This document shows positions 1 through 9,400 of a stretch of 64,000 bases of DNA, one piece after another. A program made the position numbers and the translations under genes. Positions within the stretch are counted from its first letter, which is position 1; every line of letters begins with the position of its first letter. A model generated the notes under the pieces. It saw only the letters and a list, made by a program, of their open reading frames with translations. It was not told the origin of the DNA and ran no database searches. The DNA comes from Capniomyces stellatus. Lineage: Eukaryota; Kickxellomycota; Harpellomycetes; Harpellales; Legeriomycetaceae. The DNA lies in NCBI GenBank assembly GCA_001661515.1, contig LUVW01000002.1, positions 503,850 through 567,849 on the forward strand, read 5' to 3'.

Positions 1-3000
1 AACACACTTACTTTTGTACACGTAGCCATGGTTCTCTTGTAATATATCGAGATAATCCGCAACTTGGACTACTGTTTTGCTTTTCCCAATAACGCTAGCA
101 ATTGAGTAAACATCAGATCTATACCTATTCAACCCCTTAAAAAACAGCTCCTTCTCGCATGCCGACCATGTCACACCATTGATGACAGATACACCCAAAT
201 CTCCATAATACGCCATCAATTTGTACGAGTCAAAATGCTCATTACTCATAAGCGTACTAATAGTTGCGTTTTCCAAAAAGCTCATATTATTTGCCAACAC
301 CGCCTTTGGAAATTTCTTTTCGTCCAAGTCTTCAATATATCCATTGTCCGCAAAACTCGTGTGTGTTTTTCTTCCTACCCTTAGCTCATACTCATTCAAT
401 GTATCGACGTTCATACTCTTCTCTACCCCTTCTTCCTCCTCAGACTCACTATCGCTGCAGCTTTCGTTCATCTCTGAAACACTTTTTATAATCTTCCTGT
501 CCACTCTACTGTAGTAATACGCACTATCCCATTCCACCTCGCTTAGCTCTGACTCATCTATTTCCTTAAAGTAATCCCACTCCTTGTCGTACTTATGGTA
601 TATAAACTCCCGCTTCTTGCCTATATAACCCGGCGCTGAATCATTCTCTGACTCGGAATCCTGGCCCACACCACCACCTCCCAGTTCCTTACTACTCACT
701 ACCTCATATACATCTTTTACTAACTCTGTGTGATCTATTATAAGCAAACCTCTTCTACTATAATTCCTGCTCTTGGTATGTATATCACCAGTAATGTTCC
801 TAGCCTGCATCAGAGAACCATTTTCATCTGCCTCATGTGTTCCATCAACCTCAACCGCTTCAGCTACTCCGCCAACTTCTTTATCGCCTACACTATCGCC
901 ATCGCCTACACTCTCCACTTCATCTTCATCACTACTAGTGCCATTGCGCTCGCAGTATGCACTATCTAAATTGGCAAGCTCATTCTGTTTACCTATAGCC
1001 ACGTTCCTCTTTGCTAATTTTACCCCCGATTCTCCAAGTAACGTCGCTTTAGACACTGCTACTGGTGTAGGTGTTATTCTTTTTCTAGTTCTGAGTTTTT
1101 GGCTTGGGCTTGGGCTTGGGCTTGGGCTTGGGCTTGGGCTTGGTTGAAGTCCAGAGTCGTTTGCAGCTCCAGAGATGACTTTTGCAGCCGCTTTGGGTTC
1201 TAATGCTGTTTTGGGGCTTTTCTCTTTGCTTGGGACTTTACGCTGCTCTTCTTCTTCCTTCAGCCGCGGAGTTGGTGCTATTGTCGATTTTACAAATCCC
1301 TTCAATATATTCTCTATCCGGCTCTTTGTCGGTGTATTAAGCTTTTCATATTCCAATATCGAATTGGTGCCTTCAACATCACTATCAGCGTTTGTTTCAA
1401 TCTCGCCTACCGAATCTTCTTTTGTTTTAACTCTGTTTCTGTTTCTGGTTTGGATCCCCGTTTGTAAACTAGAATTCGTGCTGCTATGGTACTCTGATTC
1501 GTACTCTGACTCATACTCTGATCCGTGCTCTGATCCGTGCTCTGTATTAGACACAAGTTCTAATCCCAGCTTGATCTGTTTCCCACTATTTGGTCTAACG
1601 CCTTTTTCAGACCCTGCTGTCAAATTGGATTTAGAACTGGTGTCAGCGCTAACATCAGCACCAACATCAGAGTCGAGACTTAGCCTGGCTCTAGCTTTGG
1701 CTCTCGTTATTGGTATATTTTCGCTTTTAATTTTAAGATCAAGTTCTGGCTCAGTTTTGCTCTTGGTTCTGCTTTTGCTTCTAGTCAAAATCCGTGTCTC
1801 GGTTGGTGATTTCAAGACTTTTCTTTCTTTTGGTTTACCGGGACTTGATTCCATACTACTAGCACAAATCTCATCCGTTTCCACACCTACTTTATCCGAT
1901 TCCACGCCCCTACTTTTCGTGATGTTGAAGTCACCTGTTTTACCATTAGTGCCACTGTTCTTGGTCTCAAGCACATCTGCTTCAATATTCCCTCGTCTCT
2001 TTTCTACCTTGGTCGCCTCGCTCTTATTCGCTACATTCAAACTTCTCTGCTCATTATAACTAAATCTTTCAATAATGTCTTTTAGCTCGTTTTCCGACAA
2101 CAAATTGCTGTTCGTACTGTTATTGTAGGAACTCCCAGCTTCGTTCTCATCACCTTGCTCGCTTACTATAAGCGGGCTCACTTCCCCCCCCTCCCTCCCT
2201 TCGTCTCTTGATTGAACTTTTTTTTTATTACCCAGGCTCAGTATACCAGATTCACCCATTTTCTGGCTACCAAGAATCTGCCTTGAATCTAAAACTTTCC
2301 CAAATCCTTGTCCCTCAGCATCACCAACCCCAAGCGCAAAACCCTCACTGTGAGTTGTGCTACCGAATTTGTTATTTTCTGCAGCGTCTGTCTTATCAAA
2401 ATCAGATGCCGTTTCGCCAGCTTTGCTTTCCATAGTCTTAGCTACACCATCGACCTCAGAGTGCTTTGTAGTCAAATTCAACTTTTTGTTTTTGGACAAT
2501 CTCTCCTGCCTTTGTTTCAGCTTCAATTCAATCCCTTGGATAAAATCTTCTAGCGGCTTGTTGCTCCGAACTATTTTCACCGAGCCATTAGGCTTATCCA
2601 AACCTTTTTCTCCAGATTTGACATCTTTGTTAGTAATTTCCGCGTTACTATCTCTACTGACATCTAAAGTTTCCAGGTGAGCGTTGCTTCGATCATTCGC
2701 TCCCCCAAAGCCATCGATCTCGTCTTCTGCTTGCGATTGGTGTAGCGATGAAAATATATCGCGGTTAAGCAAATCGAGCTCTCCAGAAACATCTACTTTT
2801 TTGCTAGCAACTTCATGGTTTAATTCTCCATCAATGCTGTTGGATTTACTGTCTATATCTTCGGTTTTTTCTAGCTCAATGTTGTTGCTCGTATTGGCAA
2901 TATCCTCGTTCGTATCTTGAATTTTCGAATAATCTTCATCAGTCCTGGTAAATATTTTACTCTTTTCCATGTCGACATCCACTAAACTGCCAGCCATTTC

Positions 3001-4206
3001 ACATCCCTTCTTGCCAGCCTCACTCTCACTTTCACTCTTGTTCCTATCTCCACCCCCATTCTCGGCTTCGCTTTTTATCTCTGAATTATCAAAACCCCCT
3101 ATCCCACTACTGTCTTTATAGCTAGGTAGGCTGGTGTTTCTAGTGCTCTCAACTTTTTTTTCGCTCTCTGATGAATTTAATTCTGTCAAATCAATCAAAA
3201 CGCTCTTTCTTCTCTTTTTCTTCTTCTTTCTCCTTTTCTTCACTATTGAGCCGTCAACCAACTCATTGGCTTCTTCGCTAGTTACAAATGTACCAGTACT
3301 TTTAATCACATCCACACCATCTGCACAGTATTCTAAACCGTCACTATACCCTTTTTTACTTTTGTAAGTGCCCTCCACCGACTCTTTGCCCAAAAGCATG
3401 TTTTCCAGCTCCCTCGGCTTATTCAAATCCACATCTATACTTTCACCTGTCTTTAAGGGATCAGTTGTGCCATATTTTACTGTTTTTTCCAAACTATGCT
3501 GATCCTTATCGGTGCTTTCCATGGTATACTCATTCGTCGCGTCGTTAGTATCTACAGCTGTGCTTCTACTTTTTTTCTTTTTCTTGCGCCTACCTTCTTT
3601 TCCCTCGCCTTCTTCGTTATCCTTACTCCGCTTCTTCTTTTTCCTTATTTTAACCGGCGCCTCAATAACACTATCTGTCATGTTTAAATGTCGTTCTTGT
3701 GCTGACAGCAAATCATTGTCGCTTTTTAGAGGCTCGGCTGTATCGCTCGGAACATCTACTACTATATATGTACCTGTTTTTACTTTTGTGGCACTGCCAG
3801 ATTCAATTGCCTCATTTATCTTACTGGATCCCTTCGTGCTAATTTCTGGCTCCTCTGCAGCTTGCTTTTCTTCTGCGTGATCTAATTCCACCTTTTTTAT
3901 TTTCTTGCGCTTTTTCTTTGTTTTTTCTTTTCTTTTATCGCTAATCCGTTCTTCTCTTGCATTCTCAGCTTCATGGCCTCTATTTGTATCTATTATTGTG
4001 TTGTCGTTCTCAACTTCTATAGCGCCATTTGCCTTGATTTTCTTTTTCTTTTTCTTTTTCTTTCTCGCTTCATTTTCATTAGAATCAGTTGTTTCGCTTT
4101 TCCTCTTTTTCTTTTTCTTCACGATCGCTTCATTTGGGTTTTGTAGCTCGCTTTCTCTTCTCCTCTTCTTTTTCTTCAAAGATTCTACCTCTATTATTTG
4201 ATCCAT
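1..4206 (-). CDS. Large lysine-rich protein with Rrn5-like SANT domain (partial, 5' exon)
   Basis: An open frame runs from an ATG at 4206 to the left edge. A consensus GTAAGT donor at base 11 falls after 1398 codons plus one base, so only the first exon may be visible. The first few hundred residues carry many lysine/arginine runs (for example KKKKRRR and KKKKKKK) mixed with acidic and serine stretches, and a Pro-Ser repeat is encoded near 1090-1145. The last ~60 residues (bases ~12-180) form a SANT/Myb-like segment with WSACEKELFFKGLNRY, IASVIGKSK and YLDILQENHGYV. This resembles the SANT region of Rrn5, a subunit of the RNA polymerase I upstream activation factor. A nucleolar or rDNA role is inferred. 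Yeast Rrn5 has about 363 residues, so an N-terminal extension of ~1300 residues is unusual. A different SANT-domain chromatin protein is possible. Plus-strand frames here are antisense shadows. Confidence 0.7.
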   Translation of the reverse strand, partial: MDQIIEVESLKKKKRRRESELQNPNEAIVKKKKKRKSETTDSNENEARKKKKKKKKIKANGAIEVENDNTIIDTNRGHEAENAREERISDKRKEKTKKKRKKIKKVELDHAEEKQAAEEPEISTKGSSKINEAIESGSATKVKTGTYIVVDVPSDTAEPLKSDNDLLSAQERHLNMTDSVIEAPVKIRKKKKRSKDNEEGEGKEGRRKKKKKSRSTAVDTNDATNEYTMESTDKDQHSLEKTVKYGTTDPLKTGESIDVDLNKPRELENMLLGKESVEGTYKSKKGYSDGLEYCADGVDVIKSTGTFVTSEEANELVDGSIVKKRRKKKKKRRKSVLIDLTELNSSESEKKVESTRNTSLPSYKDSSGIGGFDNSEIKSEAENGGGDRNKSESESEAGKKGCEMAGSLVDVDMEKSKIFTRTDEDYSKIQDTNEDIANTSNNIELEKTEDIDSKSNSIDGELNHEVASKKVDVSGELDLLNRDIFSSLHQSQAEDEIDGFGGANDRSNAHLETLDVSRDSNAEITNKDVKSGEKGLDKPNGSVKIVRSNKPLEDFIQGIELKLKQRQERLSKNKKLNLTTKHSEVDGVAKTMESKAGETASDFDKTDAAENNKFGSTTHSEGFALGVGDAEGQGFGKVLDSRQILGSQKMGESGILSLGNKKKVQSRDEGREGGEVSPLIVSEQGDENEAGSSYNNSTNSNLLSENELKDIIERFSYNEQRSLNVANKSEATKVEKRRGNIEADVLETKNSGTNGKTGDFNITKSRGVESDKVGVETDEICASSMESSPGKPKERKVLKSPTETRILTRSKSRTKSKTEPELDLKIKSENIPITRAKARARLSLDSDVGADVSADTSSKSNLTAGSEKGVRPNSGKQIKLGLELVSNTEHGSEHGSEYESEYESEYHSSTNSSLQTGIQTRNRNRVKTKEDSVGEIETNADSDVEGTNSILEYEKLNTPTKSRIENILKGFVKSTIAPTPRLKEEEEQRKVPSKEKSPKTALEPKAAAKVISGAANDSGLQPSPSPSPSPSPSPSQKLRTRKRITPTPVAVSKATLLGESGVKLAKRNVAIGKQNELANLDSAYCERNGTSSDEDEVESVGDGDSVGDKEVGGVAEAVEVDGTHEADENGSLMQARNITGDIHTKSRNYSRRGLLIIDHTELVKDVYEVVSSKELGGGGVGQDSESENDSAPGYIGKKREFIYHKYDKEWDYFKEIDESELSEVEWDSAYYYSRVDRKIIKSVSEMNESCSDSESEEEEGVEKSMNVDTLNEYELRVGRKTHTSFADNGYIEDLDEKKFPKAVLANNMSFLENATISTLMSNEHFDSYKLMAYYGDLGVSVINGVTWSACEKELFFKGLNRYRSDVYSIASVIGKSKTVVQVADYLDILQENHGYVYKSKCV

Positions 4207-4876
4207 TGCGCCGCTTTGATTCGTAAACAAGATTTCACCTAAATCTTCACTTTTCCCCCTTGAATTCTTGTTTCCATTTAATGATATATTATGTCCTATT
4301 GTTTTCTATTGTTTTCTATTCCTTCTTTTGCTTCGTTTTGCGATTTATATAAAATGTACCTACAATTTATCCTGTATTATTATAACTTGGCGGTATAAAA
4401 TCAACAACCTTTTGTTTTATGAACTCTGAATCTGTGTACCTTGCTTTATTACTTTTGCTTTTACTTTTTTCCAAAACAATAATTTTTTAATTTGAATATC
4501 AAAACAAACTTTTTTGAGTTTTGCAATGTTCGATTCACTATTTCTTTTTTTATTGAGAATTATTAACATTAACTTTAATAATCGTGAAAAACTATGAATG
4601 TTACTGTGATAAAATAGTTTCTGTTTAATTAGGTTAATTCTCCTATGAATTTAGACGTCTGTTGGTCGAGATATTGTTTTATCTTTGCTAGGTTCTTCTC
4701 CTGGCTTAAAAATAAACTACTGACGTTTGATTTTGGCTCATTTTATTTTGTGATCGTTTTTCTGCTTCTAAGCGATAGTTCTTGAGCTATCAGACTTTTT
4801 AAATTTACTTTCCAGCGGTTAAAAAGTGTCCTTTCGTCTAAATTTATGTCTGATAAATTTTTTTTCCATTACTGAT
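4207..4876. other. Intergenic, AT-rich; presumed promoter of the Rrn5-like gene
   Basis: No coding signal was seen. The sequence is T-rich, with a short direct repeat of tgttttctat near 4300-4320. It probably holds the promoter and 5' leader of the minus-strand gene starting at 4206. Confidence 0.5.
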
Positions 4877-5152
4877 TTATTTATTCCCCAAATCGCCAGA
4901 ATCCAGAAAAATCGTGTTTTGAAGAATTATTTCTTTTAAAAAATTCAATACTGACGCAATATCTCCTTTCGTGAATTTCCTTACATTACCTTTGTTTCCC
5001 ATTTGTATTTCTACTATAAAGTCACATTATATTCCAATATTCTGGATTTTGGCACAGCCATAAAATCGATGGTACAAGTCTTCAACCTTAAAGTCACAAA
5101 ATGGACACCAAATCGTGTCTGGATCCAAATATACTCTCATTGTCGCTGGTGT
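4877..5152 (-). pseudogene. Decayed LINE-type reverse-transcriptase C-terminal fragment (zinc knuckle)
   Basis: One minus-strand frame reads, from a TGA at 5153-5155, RVYLDPDTIWCPFCDFKVED then LYHRFYGCAKIQ. The spacing C-x2-C-x8-H-x4-C is that of the zinc-binding domain at the end of many LINE/non-LTR reverse transcriptases. The same frame is broken by a TAA at 5027-5029, then stays open for about 49 more codons (with FTKGDIASVL and TIFLDSGDLG) to a TAA at 4877-4879. There is no start codon context and no upstream RT core, so the copy is 5'-truncated and interrupted. LINE identity is inferred from the cysteine/histidine pattern only; a chance open frame or another zinc-finger remnant is possible. 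Confidence 0.45.
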
Positions 5153-5359
5153 TCACCTTTTCAAATCAATTTAGTTTTACTTTTTGTTAAAAAGAGCTTA
5201 TTTTTGTTTTTTAAATGTTTTTTTTTCACAACCGAGTAAGTTGAAATTATGGAAACCAAAGTGGCGTCTAAAGGGCTTAAACCAATATTTTATCCCAAGC
5301 AATAATGATAGATATAGTGCGTATAAGTTAAAACTATACTATTACTTTCCACAGTGCTA

Positions 5360-6499
5360 CTAAAATTTAAAACATCCGAATTTACACTCGGGTTCTTCAC
5401 TGAAGCTTGAGATAAACGCAACATTATTTCCTGGCTCACGCATAGGGTTGGTTATAACCATATGTACATAACCTGCATACTTGGACTTGATTTCCTCAAC
5501 CATTTTACCAAATGGATCATAAACGTACGCAATAGTCTGATTAACTGCGATTGGGTCAAGAAGTTTAACAACAGGCTCCACAATACCTCCAACTTTTGTG
5601 GTTGCAATTGTAAGTTGATTAAGCGTCAGCGTTTTCTCCTTAAGAGCTTGGTAGGCTGCGTTGGCCGTTTCGTCAGACACTGGACCAGTAATATTTAGAT
5701 CAGCCATAACTCTGTAGGAAAAATCTATAGCGCGCTGGATAAGATCCTGCTGTAAAATCAAGCCACTTCCAATTTCATAGCTAAGTGTTGGGACATTGAA
5801 TGCGTTAAGGGCATCCTCCAGGTACCCGGTCAGTGTGTAGTTTCCATTTTCATACTTGACAATGTCTGCACCAGATAGCTCAAACATTCTATTGCTGTAC
5901 TCGACTCTGGTATCTCCATAAATAAGCATTGGATAGCTATCACCGGCTGACGCAGCATGGAAATCAAAGCAAGCACTAAAACCATTGTTGATGTATAAAT
6001 TGTTCCACAAAAGGCCTGCCATTTTAATACCGGCCTTGTTTGAGTTTTCATCGCCAGGGAATTGGCGGTTTACATCAATCGTATCCCTAGTGCCACTTTT
6101 GGCAACATAGTAAACGCTACCCTCAGTCATGGCATTCTGGTTAGCGTATGTGACACCAACTACTGTTCCATTTAGCTTGGTAGTATCAATTTCGTTCATC
6201 AGCCTTTGAACAATTCTTGGGCCATTGTACTCGTCGCCATGGAGTCCAGAGTTGACCAGGAACCTTTTGCCCGAGTTGTTGCCCTTTGCTACAATAACTG
6301 GTGCATAGTTATAATTTCCCAAAACATCATGGCTAAGCCTCAAATACAAATGGGTAGTTGTATGATCTGGCAAGTCGGTAACATCAACCTTGGTTACAAC
6401 CTTGGCTCCATTAATTATATCGCCAGTATACACAGTTTCAGATCTGACAATAACAGATAGCAATGCCAAAAATGCTGTCGAGATCCCGAGCTTGGTCAT
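5360..6499 (-). CDS. Secreted succinylglutamate desuccinylase/aspartoacylase-family protein
   Basis: Intronless, 379 residues, starting at an ATG with a typical signal peptide (basic TKLG then a hydrophobic core to about residue 20). The family's metal-site signatures are present: GLHGDE at 85-90 (zinc His87 and Glu90), DVNRQFPG at 142-149 (substrate-binding Asn-Arg) and FDFHAAS around His181 (third zinc ligand). Known members are M14-like zinc amidohydrolases that remove acyl groups from amino acids. The exact substrate here is unknown. A signal peptide and several N-x-S/T sequons suggest secretion, whereas bacterial AstE and animal aspartoacylase are cytosolic. The tail is cysteine-containing (CKFGCF). 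A secreted amidase that releases amino acids for uptake is my inference, as is any link with the permeases in this window. Confidence 0.85.
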   Translation of the reverse strand: MTKLGISTAFLALLSVIVRSETVYTGDIINGAKVVTKVDVTDLPDHTTTHLYLRLSHDVLGNYNYAPVIVAKGNNSGKRFLVNSGLHGDEYNGPRIVQRLMNEIDTTKLNGTVVGVTYANQNAMTEGSVYYVAKSGTRDTIDVNRQFPGDENSNKAGIKMAGLLWNNLYINNGFSACFDFHAASAGDSYPMLIYGDTRVEYSNRMFELSGADIVKYENGNYTLTGYLEDALNAFNVPTLSYEIGSGLILQQDLIQRAIDFSYRVMADLNITGPVSDETANAAYQALKEKTLTLNQLTIATTKVGGIVEPVVKLLDPIAVNQTIAYVYDPFGKMVEEIKSKYAGYVHMVITNPMREPGNNVAFISSFSEEPECKFGCFKF

Positions 6500-7922
6500 T
6501 TTTCCTTTACTAGTTGATTATGGTGTGGTGTGGTGGGTTGGAAAGTAACTGTGGTTATAAGTATACTATGTAGGTTCTTGGCCTGTTATTGTTAAGACTC
6601 GAAACGCACTGTAGTATGTTTATTTTTTTCACCGTGATATTTTTGACTTAAACGAGTATGTTACAGTGGGTGGCAGATTTATATACGATTTTTTCTCCTA
6701 AGTAAAACAAATTGATCTATTTCTTGTTAATGAAAATGCGCAAAGTAATCTATTTAAATTATGGGGGTTTCTTATTATTAATAAATGTTGGGGTTTTTAT
6801 TTTGAAAGTCCCAAAAGTTGGTACATAACATCGATTTGAGTTGTCAACAAATAAACTATATAAATAAATAAACATCGATTTGACCCATTTTTTTTGTTGG
6901 ATTAGTAATCCAGCTCAACAACAACTATGATTGTAAAATGATCCGCGCTTTATATCAATACAAGTTGCCTTGTGCCATTTGCCTTAATAATAACCAATCA
7001 TCATCGCAACAGATAAAGTGACAAAATACACATTAAGTCTGTAAATAAACGAATATTCACGCTCATTTATCGAAATACATATTTGTGCTTTTTTGCTTGC
7101 CTTTGGATTCACCACCAAAGGGTTTTATTTCCTACTAGGGTTAGTCTTTTGAATTTTGTTTACGCCTATCGCAAAATATGCTAGCTAATTTTACTATCCA
7201 AGTATCCGTATTACCTACCTTTACTTGTATGTTTTTTTTGATGTAATTATTACTGTTTATATTTGTATGTAAGTTGGAACTTTTCTTTTCTTTATGATAT
7301 TTATCATCTCATCACACGCTGTAGTTTCAAGCATGTTGACGGCATGACCACAGTTCATAGGTAGATTTGGATCCTCCGACTCTTGGATCTTTTAACGAAT
7401 GATTCCTTTTATTTAGCTATCTTTGCAATTTTTTTTATTTCAGTAATAGGGATGTGTGAATCCCATTAAAACACGTTTAAAAATAAAACCTATAGTAAAT
7501 CTTGTTTTTTAAATCCCAAAGCTCGTATTAATAGTACTTTGGGTTGGGCCAGCTGTAGCTATGTTACTCTCATTCGGGCTATCATTAAATCAGAAATCTC
7601 TAGTACCACCTCAGAAACTCGGCAGTTGACATCCAATCCGCATCTATACAAAAACTCTGTATTAGTAATACGTTTTAGAATTCCGAATCTAATTATTAAT
7701 ATCAACAAAAGCACCCCAAACAAGTCTGTGAAAGATAATACACATCCCAAAGGATCTCAAGATCTTTACTGTTGTGTTGCTTACTAATAAGTGTGTATTA
7801 CCTTTTCAATTTTTTAATCAGTTTATTCTTGGCCATATAGCAACATAAATTTACATTTTGATTAACAATACACCGTTTACTTTTGTTGATTTATAAGGTG
7901 TATTGGAGTTGAAAAATATATT
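6500..7922. other. Gene-poor AT-rich spacer
   Basis: The first few hundred bases probably carry the promoter of the secreted hydrolase. Short open frames near 7539-7787 on both strands have no recognisable domain. I see no RNA gene or repeat family. Confidence 0.4.
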
Positions 7923-8084
7923 ATGTTGTTTTTATTTTTGTGTTTGTGTTTGTTTGCTGGTGCTAGTGCTAGTGCTAATGCTGATGCTGATGGTTTGTTT
8001 AATGTCAACACTTTGAAGGTGATACACAAGAGTATTATTATCAATATATTAAATACCAGAGTTACACTAAATTCTAGATATTAA
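7923..8084 (+). CDS. Possible 53-residue small secreted peptide (doubtful)
   Basis: An ATG at 7923 opens 53 codons to a TAA. The start is a classic hydrophobic signal-like stretch (MLFLFLCLCLFAGASASA), followed by a short AlaAsp repeat from tandem gctagt/gctgat units and then a ~30-residue tail with no recognised motif. No intron is needed. It could equally be a chance frame over a GCT-rich microsatellite in T-rich DNA. Confidence 0.2.
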   Translation: MLFLFLCLCLFAGASASANADADGLFNVNTLKVIHKSIIINILNTRVTLNSRY

Positions 8085-9139
8085 ACCTTCAGCAATAAGT
8101 AATCTAACCCCAATTATTTATTCAGTGCAATAAACTAAGCTCAATAATAAACCAACCTTGAAAATTTGGCAGACTTTCTACATTGATAACAATACATGCA
8201 ATAATTTAGTGGTAGAATTCAAGGCCAAAACTATACAAAAGTAATTTCAATAAAATAAAATAAAAATAATACAAAAGTGGATGGAGGAAAAAAATAATTG
8301 CTCAGTAACACTTTGGCTGCGTAAATCAGTTCTTTGAAAGTTATGAAAAATTAGGCGTTGCTTCCATCCTGACTTTGCAGCAGCCGAACCAGAGTTTTGC
8401 CAAGTTTTTAAAGTAGCCAATTAATGTCATATTGCTCTTGGCCTCATTTGAGCATCATTACTTGATGCTTGCCATCTTTCCACTATCAATAGACAAAATA
8501 ACTCTATATACAAGCCATGGTAAATTTATTGTCAAAAGCAACATGTGGTATCAAACATAACAACCACATAGAGTATACTCTATTTGGGCTATGTGTGTGG
8601 TGGTTTTGGTGGATGGAAAGCTATTTGGTTTTTAATGTATGCATGTGCTTGAATGGTGCTTTACTCCTGCTACCAAAGCTCTGGATATAGACATATTCTG
8701 TTGTGTTTGATTTTCAAAACAAACAGAATTGAATCTGTTTTAAAACTTTGGTAAAATGAAAGGCTTTTTAGTTTAAAAGATTGATGGTTGATTTTTTTTA
8801 GCATTTTTTTTTTAGCAAATAAAAACCTAAATTAGCCAAAGGTATTCATTTTCTTAACATAAATAGTAATAAATACAAAACATTAATATATTACATTATA
8901 CAATATGACAAATTTTCAAAAATAAAATAAAACAAATCGCAAACTTAATTTAAAATATCAAGTTATGTTCAAATCGAAAAAGTAAGCAAGACTACGCTAA
9001 ATAAGCCGTTTTGTGGTGTTTCAGTTTTATTTTCCTTTAGCTTTTTACACTTGTATTTTTCTTATATTTATTACATCCTTTACCAAACATTATTTGTTTT
9101 TAGCTCGAGTACTCTTTGCTTCAGCAAGATTTTAGCAAC
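8085..9139. other. AT-rich spacer upstream of the SSXT-like gene
   Basis: No convincing coding exon was seen. A TTTTTAG at about 9097-9103 could be a splice acceptor for an upstream non-coding or short coding exon of the next gene. Otherwise only A/T runs were noted. Confidence 0.35.
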
Positions 9140-9400
9140 ATGAAAAAAATAGTAAAGACACAGGCCAGTAGAAAAGATTCGGTATCAGAGGCTATCCTAA
9201 AAGTGATTTTAGAGGAGAACACAAGGCTGAAATGGGTGCTGGAAACGCCGCGCTTGTCAGCGTCGGATGCATGTATGGACATAATATTATATACACAGAG
9301 AGTTGAGGATACTATTTTGCTTAGGACACTGGGGAAACCGTCAAAATCCGTGTTTGAGGAACCTGGATACGCCAGCTGGCAGGGATGTACCATAAGTTAG
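9140..9400 (+). CDS. SSXT (SS18)-like small protein, possible SWI/SNF-associated coactivator
   Basis: 86 residues from the ATG at 9140. The central part, AILKVILEENTRLKWVLE then CMDIILYTQRVEDTILLRTL, matches the spacing of the SSXT N-terminal domain of SS18/GIF proteins (I-x-x-[IL]-L-x-E-N-x-x-L, then C...LY-x-R-x-x-x-N/T-LL-x-L-x). Family members bind SWI/SNF-type remodelers or act as transcription coactivators. Animal SS18 has a long QPGY-rich tail, which is missing here, so this protein is essentially only the domain. The stop lies next to ataagttag, so a further 3' exon is possible. The assignment is by eye and moderately sure. Confidence 0.5.
   Translation: MKKIVKTQASRKDSVSEAILKVILEENTRLKWVLETPRLSASDACMDIILYTQRVEDTILLRTLGKPSKSVFEEPGYASWQGCTIS

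Noticed and set aside
221..4201. Many plus-strand frames (Ser/Leu/Phe-rich)
   Set aside because: They are antisense shadows of one continuous minus-strand frame with clear SANT homology and consistent codon structure.
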